Of a stretch of 64,000 nt of DNA, positions 56,965 to 64,000 are shown one piece after another (the stretch's first letter is position 1; the number at the start of each line of letters is the position of its first letter). The DNA lies in contig NC_134015.1 of the NCBI RefSeq assembly GCF_040712315.1, forward strand, positions 59,411,964 to 59,475,963, given 5' to 3'. This DNA is from Castanea sativa (lineage: Eukaryota > Streptophyta > Magnoliopsida > Fagales > Fagaceae). The notes under the pieces were generated by a model. It saw only the letters and a program-made list of their open reading frames with translations, was not told the DNA's origin and made no database searches. The position numbers were made by a program, and so were the translations under genes.

Positions 56965-59087
56965 TTACCCATTTTCCCTGTTCATGAAAATTGAGAAGCC
57001 TAATACATGTAGGATATAGCACCTAACCTATGTAATACGGTTAGGTGTCGCATCCAAAGAAAACAGATGAATTATTCTTGGTTGAGGATTTAGTCTAATA
57101 GCCTTGTGTATGGTACAGTGTACCGTTGCAGGTTTTAGCTGGGACATGGTTAATGAGGTGAGTGAGACACGGATCCACCTTCTGCCAAATGAGATGCAAA
57201 TGCCAGCACCACAAAAAAGATCAACGGCTATTTGAAATTTTGAATAGCATTATTCAATTTTATTTCCTATTTTCTTAAAATCCCAGCTGTTCCATTCTAT
57301 ATCACAAGGCCCTTTTTCGTACCTGCAAACACAGTCGGTGATTTGGGCCATCATATAAGCCAATAATTGATTAAAGGGGAGGGGGATGGAACCTAAAAAA
57401 TATAAAACATTTGGTGAAATTATTTGTTATTTCATATTGATACCAAAGTTACTTTAATAACAATTTGAAATTATGTTTGGTAGGAGAGGATAAGGAAGAA
57501 AGGTAAGGGTCCGTTCGGTTGGGAAGTTGGAAAAGTGAGGGTAGAAAATAAAGGGAGGATGGAAAAGTGGGAAGATAAAAAAGTTTTTTGTTTTCCTCAG
57601 TGTGTTTGGTTGAGAGGGTGAAAAAGTAGAGAGATAGAAAATTTTTTGGTTTGATTGAAAATATAGTTTGTATAAATTTATCATTATATCCCTCTTAAAT
57701 AAAAGAGAAAGTAATACATTATACTTTTAAAAAAAATTTGGGTATAGATGTAAGTGGACATTTCAAAAAAATAACATAAGAAATCATCAAAAAGCGTTTT
57801 CTTAAAAAATAATAAAAATAAAAATTAAGAGATAAAAAGAAAGAAAAGAAGAACCTACTACCTAATCAAACAAAAGAAAAAAAAAATGGTTACAATGGAA
57901 AGTAAAAAAAAAAAAAAAAATAGGAGCAATTTTGTCCAAAAAAAAAAAAACCTCACTTTTTACTCTAATTTTCTCTCCAATTTGGAGAGATTGTATTTTG
58001 AAGAAGGAGAAGAGAAAACTTGTGAGTCCCACTACTTTTGTCTCCTCCTCCCCCTCTCAACAAAACAGTGAAAAATGTTATTTTTTACCTTATTTTTTTC
58101 TCTATTTTCCATCCTTCTTATTTTCACCCCAACCAAACATAATTTCAAATTGATTAAAATAGAAGAAAAGATAATTGATCAAAAAAATGATTTGTTGTAT
58201 GTGGTTTGGATTTGAGGGATTAAAATCATTTTACCTTGTTTAGATAATTTTAAAAGATCAAATATTTGGATTTGACGAAATCTACCAAAGATTTTAAACC
58301 ATTAAAATCCGTGGTTTTGAAATAATATTTAAAATTAATGGATTTGAAATTACGGCATTTCAAATTTATTGATTTCTTATCAAGAAAAAAAAAATCTATT
58401 GATTTAAAATCCAAATCCAAATGCATGCAAATTCAAGTTTCCAAACACAACCTTGTTATTTTACCTTTAGACCTTAAGTAATAGTTTAAATAATGAAAAT
58501 AAAATTAGAATTTTACACAACCATGCTAAGTTTAAGTTATACACGACTCTTGTAAGTCATGAATCCACAACATTATCCTTAATCCCCTTATTACAGGAGT
58601 AAAAACTAAAAAGTACCGTTAGAACTAAAGGTTCATTGGATTCCCATTAGACAACAATTTGTCAAATCCAATCCCTTCCCTTTTCCTCCTCTCCCATTCC
58701 CTCCAAACAAATGGTGTCACAACACAAGGCACATTAGTACTGCAAATGAAAGGGTAATGGCAAATTAAATTTCTCCAAATCTGCCATTTATTCATGAGAG
58801 AAAAGTAAGACAATTATCTTCACTAAGCAAAGCCAAGGAACTCCATTAATTCAAGCAATAAAGCAAAGCCTTTTTCCTCCTCTTGCATTGTAACTAGAAA
58901 AGGGAGAATTGATGAAATCAGCGGGCATATGGACATGTAGTCAGGTTCCGTGATCAATTTCTGGTTGGAAGAAAATCTTTTACTCATAAGACAGGGAAAA
59001 CTACAATAGAAAGGAAAAATTAAGTGAAAATATCATGCACCCAACAAAATAATACAGAGAAAGAGACAAGGAGAAGCCGAAATTACT
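56965..59087. repeat. Block B: downstream flank of TRAX, source copy of block A left part
   Basis: 56965-57507 matches 8541-9141, and about 58140-59087 matches 19442-19892. No gene is visible between the TRAX stop and 56965. The TRAX 3' UTR (minus strand) lies just below 59088. The two matching parts are separated here by a MITE and in block A by the CACTA element. Confidence 0.8.
57508..58136. mobile_element. MITE-like insertion in block B
   Basis: Left end GGTCCGTTCGGTTGGGAAG and right end TTTTCACCCCAACCAAAC form rough inverted repeats, and the intervening DNA has no counterpart in block A. The interior is A/T- and GA-rich without coding capacity. Exact ends and target duplication are not resolved. 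Confidence 0.5.
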
Positions 59088-61455
59088 TCATAGTTCAATA
59101 TCAGGCACTCCCAATAAGAAGGAACTTGGATCACTGGATCCAAGTTGTGGAATGTACTCCGATCCTCTCACATGAACACTAAAGCATGCTACAAAAACAA
59201 CACAAGTTAAACATGGAAACCAGTAAAGTGGAATTTTGTATGATTCAGACAAAATCTTATACAATTAATCAAGTGCAAGCAAGATTAAAGCTAATATTAT
59301 AATTTTTTTAATAACCAAAAAAGATCTCACAGTTGAGTTGTTCACCGTTTAGAGCATTTCCATTTAAAAAAAGTCAAGTTTACAAATAATAGTAAAAAGT
59401 AGAGAAGGGCTCAAATGTCAAAACAAAGCCGCACAACTAACATTGTTGATTTCTTGCCAATGTTAAAGTCACAGGTCCAATCCCATAGAATTCTGATTTT
59501 TTTTTTTTGGGGACAAAATCATGGTAAGTTATCATACATGCTACATTACCATCGCACCATTCTTAACTGTAAGAAACTTTAAAGTATGCAATGTGTAGAT
59601 GGCATCCATGGGCATATACTTAAGAAACCTCTCCCAACCATTGGGAGCTACTAACACAATCAAATCTCCTTGCAGTGCACCTCACCCAAACCCCACAGAA
59701 GCAGCAGCCTTGTGCATAGTTTTTGCCCCCCCCCCCCCCCCCCTCCCCCTTCTCTTTCTTAATCAGCCTAACAAGTGCTGATGCATCCACACACAGAAGC
59801 ACACTGCCCAGGAGCAATGATGCATATATATATATATATATGGTGATCATGTTTAAAAACAGAATTCAAAAGTATACTCCCAATTGATAACTTTTTTTGA
59901 TAACTTCCAATCTGTCAAGAACCCTGTTCTAAATCCAAATCAACATATCATCTTTATGAAGATTCATGTCTTAAAACTTTAACTATTTGTTTTTATTTAC
60001 CAAGTCATGTCCATTATTAATACTCTAGAGGGTGAATATGAACATCATATGAAATATAATTGGTCATGCTTACAAGCTTAGGCAATAAATTTGTTAAAAA
60101 TTTACCATTCTCTATTTTCATCACACTTTGGAGCATTGTATCCATCTTTGTCTTCATATCATAACTATCATCCATGTGTGGCACAAGAAGAGTCAGCTCC
60201 CTGTAGATATCACGTACAAACCTGCATATCTTCTCAGCAAATTCAAGTTCACCTTCTGATATTCGGCCAATTGCCAACCGCATCAGCTCTCCAGTCAAGT
60301 CCGCAAGCTGTACAAGAACAATGAGCATTTCGTTCTCAAAAAAGGAAAAAAGAAAAAGTGGGCAATCTTTTGACTGTTAGCTCTCTCTTTTTCAATTTTA
60401 TTTCTAATTATTTAGAAGTCAAATAGATCAATTTGACAACTTTAATTATCACAAGGAATTAACTACATCTTCAAAGAATACATCATCGTGGATCTTTACA
60501 TATGCCTCATTGCACCATTGATGTCCCGTTCAGACATAAAACCATCATCAGTTTCTCATTTCCAGAAAACCAAATAGTTAAAAGAGCATAAAACTGAGGC
60601 CATTACCCCCAAGAGATAGTCGAGGACATTAATTTGCAAAGGCTCAAGAGATGGATCACTAAGAGATAACAAAGTTGCATTTATCTCATCAAGAGTCAAA
60701 AGATTCCCACTTTTGCAAAAGCTACAGAATGTTGCAGCTTCAATGTACTCTTGTACCTGCAACCAGCCATGCATAAATGATTCAACTTAATTATATATTT
60801 CAGGCCTTCATAGTTTAGGACACAAGAGGCTACCCCAGGTGAGTATGCTCGTCTTAGCTTCCAGAAATCAGTCCCATGCAGTTCTTTCACTAGTTGAGAA
60901 ACATACTGATCTGTCACAGCTTTCAAGTCCTTTTCTGCCTTCCCCAAAACTTCTTCTCTGTTGCGTTTACTGATTCTGTTTAATATGAAATTATAACACC
61001 AACATGTTTGTGAATGCTAACAAGATAAGTGAAGACCTAATGTAAGGATAAATTGCCACATCACTTAGATCAGGTAAATTACCTACTAAAAGTTGTAAGG
61101 AACAAACTGTAAGAACAAACCAAACCCAGAAAGATATTAAGAAGTGAAACAACAGATCCCCTTTTTCTCCTGGGCTAAGCGATACAACCATTTGTTGTAA
61201 TTAGGAAAAGACATATATGCAAGTAATCAGAAGGCAGGCATATTGAAAAACAATTAAAGCATGCAACACTAAAGAGGCAAGATGTCTCACTAGGAATTTG
61301 AACCCCCTCCCCCCACCCAAAAAAAAAAAGAGAAACCCACAGAAAAAAGAAAGAAAGAAAAAATGAACTCATTACCTGTGCACCTGAAATATGACCTTTT
61401 TGCTGTTGCTGGTGATGTCACGACTTGCTTTCACCACTCTTTCACGTTTCTCATT
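59088..61455 (-). CDS. TRAX: Translin-associated factor X (TRAX), last five exons
   Basis: Minus-strand exons 61455-61376, 60975-60834, 60756-60607, 60307-60106 and 59188-59088 all have GT-AG borders and sum to 675 bases: 224 codons and a TGA with no break. They encode NEKRERVVKASRDITSNSKK, TDFWKLRRAYSPG-VQEYIEAATF, DEINATLLSLSDPSLEP, NVLDYLLG-LADLTGELMRLA, and ENACFSVHVRG ending DIEL. The acidic residues of QEYxEA and DLTGE match those that make TRAX the catalytic subunit of C3PO, the translin-TRAX RNase that trims RISC passenger strands and tRNA leaders in animals. Plant TRAX is about 290 residues, so some 60 N-terminal residues lie upstream. No such exon is seen before the right edge. A LINE sits in the intron upstream of the first visible exon. 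Confidence 0.93.
59189..60105 (-). other. Last intron of TRAX
   Basis: 917 bp from GTAAAT to TTTGTAG on the minus strand. It holds a C homopolymer near 59726-59745 and a TA repeat at 59824-59840. No nested gene seen. Confidence 0.8.
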
Positions 61456-61639
61456 CTACAAAGACAATATGATTTTAATTAATAGTTAATGTAATGAGCA
61501 GTGCCAATAAATTGTAGCAAACCTCAAATGGCAGTAATTTTTATTATCCAAGAATCTAGAAGATGTGTTTATGTTGCAGAATGTATCCACATCTTGTAGA
61601 GTGATCCAGCTTCTCACAATTTTTTATTTTTTAATGTCA
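61456..61639 (-). other. TRAX intron sequence left of the LINE
   Basis: AT-rich intron sequence directly upstream of the first visible TRAX exon. The exact LINE 5' junction lies somewhere in 61600-61665. Confidence 0.5.
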
Positions 61640-63391
61640 CTAAAAAGTGCTAGAAGAGGCACAGGGGGTTTAAGACAAAGAGATCCGCTATCTCCTATGC
61701 TATTTTTGATCTTGATGGAGGTGCTTAGTAGGATGTTGAAAAGAATGGAGGGAGCTGGCTTGATCCGTGGTTTTAATTTTGAGGGTATGGGGGATGGTGG
61801 GGAACGTGTTTCACATCTATTATTTGCAGATGATACTATCCTCTTTTGTGATGCAAATGTGGAGCAAATTCTTCATATTCGGCTGTTGCTCCTTAGTTTT
61901 CAGGCGGTAACAGGTTTGAAGGTCAATGTGCATAAGAGCGAAATGGTTCCTATAGGGGAGGTTGGTGATGTGCATGCTCTGGCGGATATATTGGGCTGCA
62001 GAGTTGGATCTTTACCTATGTTGTATCTTGGCATGCCGCTGGGGGCTCCTCACAACTCCCTTTCAATTTGGAACACAATTTTGGAAAGTAGTAACCGGAA
62101 ATTATCTGGATGGAAGAAGTTGTACTTGTCTAAGGGGGGTCGTTTGATGTTACTCAAGAGTACGCTTTCTAGTCTTCCGACTTACTTTCTATCGTTGTTC
62201 TCAATTCCTACTCATGTGGCTAATAAAATTGAAAAGATGCAAAGGGATTTCCTGTGGGGAGATAGCAAGATTCATTTGGTAGGGTGGGACAAAGTTTGTG
62301 CGCCTATAGCCAATGGTGGATTAGGGATAAAGAAACTCACTACCTTTAATAAGGCTTTATTGGGGAAATGGTTGTGGCGGTTTGGTAAGGAAGAGGGTCG
62401 TTTATGGAGGCGGGTAGTAGCTTCAAAATATGGGGAAGATTGGGGGGGATGGACCTCAAAGCTGGGTAGGGGAGCTCATGGGTGTGGTTTGTGGAGAAGC
62501 ATCCGTATGGGTTGGGAGGATTTCAGTAAAAATTGTCAGTTTGTGGTTGGGTTGGGGAATAGGGTGAGGTTTTGGCAGGATGGGTGGTATGGGGATCAAC
62601 CTTTTCAGTTGGCTTTTCCTAGGCTGTATGGCATTGCCATTGATAAGGAGGCTTCTGTTGAAGCTTCTTTGCATAGGCAGGGGGCGGAGGATAGAAGATC
62701 TTGGAATGTTCGGTTTAGTAGATTTTTTAATGATTGGGAGATGGATGAAGGGCTGCGGTTTCTTCGTATGTTGGGTATTTTAATCCCTCCTATGGATGTT
62801 GGTGACCGGATGAGCTGGAAATTGAAGCGTAATGGGGCTTTTGACATCCGGTCGTACTATTACAAATTAAGAAATTCTCCTTCAACTATCTTTCCTTGGA
62901 AAGCTATTTGGAGAGTTAACCCTAGGCGAGTTTCTTTTTTTGTTTGGTGTGTAGCTTGGAATAAGATCCTAACGGGAGACAATCTGAGATTGAGGAGATT
63001 GGTTTTTGTGGATTGGTGCATTATGTGCCGTCATGGTGGAGAGACGGTAGATCACCTTCTTCTTCATTGTGAGGTGGCCTATCGATTATGGAGCTTTGTT
63101 TTTATAACTTTTGGCTTGGCTTGGGTTATGCCTAGTTCGGTTCCAGACTTGCTTTTTGGATGGTGGAATTGGCTGGGGAAGCATTCGTCTCAGATCTGGA
63201 ATTTAGTCCCGTTGTGCATCCTTTGGTGTATTTGGAAGGAGCGGAACCGGAGGACTTTTGAGGATTTGGATAGCTCTAGGGATCAGTTGCTTGCTTCTTT
63301 TTGTGGAACTCTATTTGATTGGTCTCGGGCGTGGGGACTCAAGTCTAGTGATTCCCTCCCTTCTTTTCTTTGTTCCCTTCTCCTTTTGTAA
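61565..63391 (+). CDS. LINE ORF2 C-terminal fragment (RT and zf-RVT)
   Basis: A 608-codon frame whose first 30 or so codons are probably host intron sequence. The LINE part starts near GLRQRDPLSPMLF and includes HLLFADDTILFCD, the RT catalytic block with Ala-Asp-Asp. It then has YLGMPLGAPHNS, LSGWKKLYLSKGGRLMLLKS and GLGIKKLTTFNKALLGKWLW. Near the end the zinc-binding zf-RVT domain shows CIMCRHGGETVDHLLLHC (C-x2-C-x7-H-x4-C), then LWCIWKERNRRTFE. The RT palm before the FADD block is absent, so the product cannot be an active RT. No C-terminal RNase H is present. Confidence 0.9.
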   Translation: MFMLQNVSTSCRVIQLLTIFYFLMSLKSARRGTGGLRQRDPLSPMLFLILMEVLSRMLKRMEGAGLIRGFNFEGMGDGGERVSHLLFADDTILFCDANVEQILHIRLLLLSFQAVTGLKVNVHKSEMVPIGEVGDVHALADILGCRVGSLPMLYLGMPLGAPHNSLSIWNTILESSNRKLSGWKKLYLSKGGRLMLLKSTLSSLPTYFLSLFSIPTHVANKIEKMQRDFLWGDSKIHLVGWDKVCAPIANGGLGIKKLTTFNKALLGKWLWRFGKEEGRLWRRVVASKYGEDWGGWTSKLGRGAHGCGLWRSIRMGWEDFSKNCQFVVGLGNRVRFWQDGWYGDQPFQLAFPRLYGIAIDKEASVEASLHRQGAEDRRSWNVRFSRFFNDWEMDEGLRFLRMLGILIPPMDVGDRMSWKLKRNGAFDIRSYYYKLRNSPSTIFPWKAIWRVNPRRVSFFVWCVAWNKILTGDNLRLRRLVFVDWCIMCRHGGETVDHLLLHCEVAYRLWSFVFITFGLAWVMPSSVPDLLFGWWNWLGKHSSQIWNLVPLCILWCIWKERNRRTFEDLDSSRDQLLASFCGTLFDWSRAWGLKSSDSLPSFLCSLLLL

Positions 63392-63521
63392 TTTCTCTGT
63401 TGTTTGGTTTTCTCTCTTGTTTCTCTTTGTTTTCTTTTTCTTGTATTTCTGGGTTGCTATGTGTTTTTCAGGCATAGAGTAACTTTCGTATATATATCAT
63501 TCTTACTTATCAAAAAAAAAA
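61640..63521 (+). mobile_element. 5'-truncated L1-type LINE, antisense in a TRAX intron
   Basis: Begins inside the reverse transcriptase and ends in a short 3' UTR and an A run at 63512-63521. The missing endonuclease and N-terminal RT are the usual result of incomplete target-primed reverse transcription. No target duplication could be identified by eye. Its reading frame is still open over 600 codons, so the insertion is fairly recent. Confidence 0.85.
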
Positions 63522-64000
63522 TACCCGATGCATATATACAACTTCATGCAATATCCACATCCACTCAAATAGTTATTAACATTAAGCACAGTGCCTAACC
63601 AAGCAGCTAAAAGTTAGGATAAGTGCTTGACAACAATGATCTACCATACGACGTTTACCCCCCAACTCCCGCATTGTTCACTTCCTCATGCTGTTTACAC
63701 ACATAAATTGACAACCCACATATTTGGCACACAATGTGGCGGACCATCAAGGATAAGACTGCATAAATTGGATCCACAAATAAAGATTTCAAGTAATCTT
63801 GACAGAAAAGTAAAGTAGATGATGCATGACCGAAAGTATTACAAATAGAAACCCCAACATCTTTAGCTAATAGCTGAAAAAGTGAATCTTCTGGACAATC
63901 CCAAATGATGATGCAACCATGGCATGGTTAGAGAAAGAATATCCTCTTTGGAAGCCTAAGGTTAAGGCAAAGCCTAAGAATAAGTTTCCATGGTAGTTTA
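63522..64000. other. Right edge: presumed TRAX intron
   Basis: No TRAX exon was found on the minus strand here. On the plus strand a short frame near 63920-63995 (MAWLEKEYPLWKPKVKAKPK) is open to a TAG but matches nothing I recognise. The rest is AT-rich. Confidence 0.4.

Noticed and set aside
63920..63995. Short lysine-rich frame at the right edge as a gene end
   Set aside because: Only about 26 codons, no recognisable motif, and on the strand opposite to TRAX.

Overview
This is a plant nuclear window, from a eudicot and probably a woody one (a Fagales-like tree is my guess, low confidence). The evidence is spliced genes with GT-AG introns, Tat-lineage LTR retrotransposons with an antisense gene, a CACTA transposon, hAT and Harbinger-type elements, SINEs, LINEs and AT-rich intergenic DNA. 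Transposons fill more than half of the sequence. Only two cellular genes look intact: a single-exon cytosolic sulfotransferase (46177-47181, minus) and the last five exons of TRAX, translin-associated factor X (59088-61455, minus; its 5' exons lie beyond the right edge).

Layout. 1-4902 is the 3' end of a Tat-type retrotransposon: 151-bp tandem repeats, a spliced antisense gene and the 3' LTR. 4911-5868 holds a FAR1-like fragment and an orphan J-domain exon. 7906-8540 is a tandem pair of hairpin MITEs. 9142-19441 is a complete CACTA element (TSD TTA) with decayed tnp2 and tnpA-like genes. 20286-31317 is a complete Tat element with 751-bp LTRs and TSD TTAAT. 32981-37245 is a related non-autonomous element (713-bp LTRs, TSD ATATT) in which most of gag-pol is gone and a large tandem array has grown. 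39849-40385 is a probable solo LTR. 40965-41522 is a broken Myb/SANT-like gene. 51966-54028 and 55107-56708 are two hAT-like elements with perfect 8-bp TSDs, both carrying nested insertions. 61640-63521 is a 5'-truncated LINE lying antisense in a TRAX intron.

A second layer lies under the transposons. With the CACTA and Tat insertions removed, 8545-31905 is a copy of two segments that occur separately to the right: the TRAX 3' flank (about 56965-59130) and a block near 44473-45530. In the left copy they are joined end to end, inside what was the last TRAX exon.

The three Tat-type elements share the same PBS, the same polypurine tract, LTR hairpins built on CCGAGG/CCTCGG, and 3' tandem repeats containing TCCTCGGACC, the reverse complement of the LTR motif. 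Two of them keep the same three-exon antisense gene, which encodes a protein with a basic nuclear-localisation-like motif and a coiled coil. This shared architecture is the least explained feature of the window. All identities and boundaries were read by eye; no alignment or database search was run.
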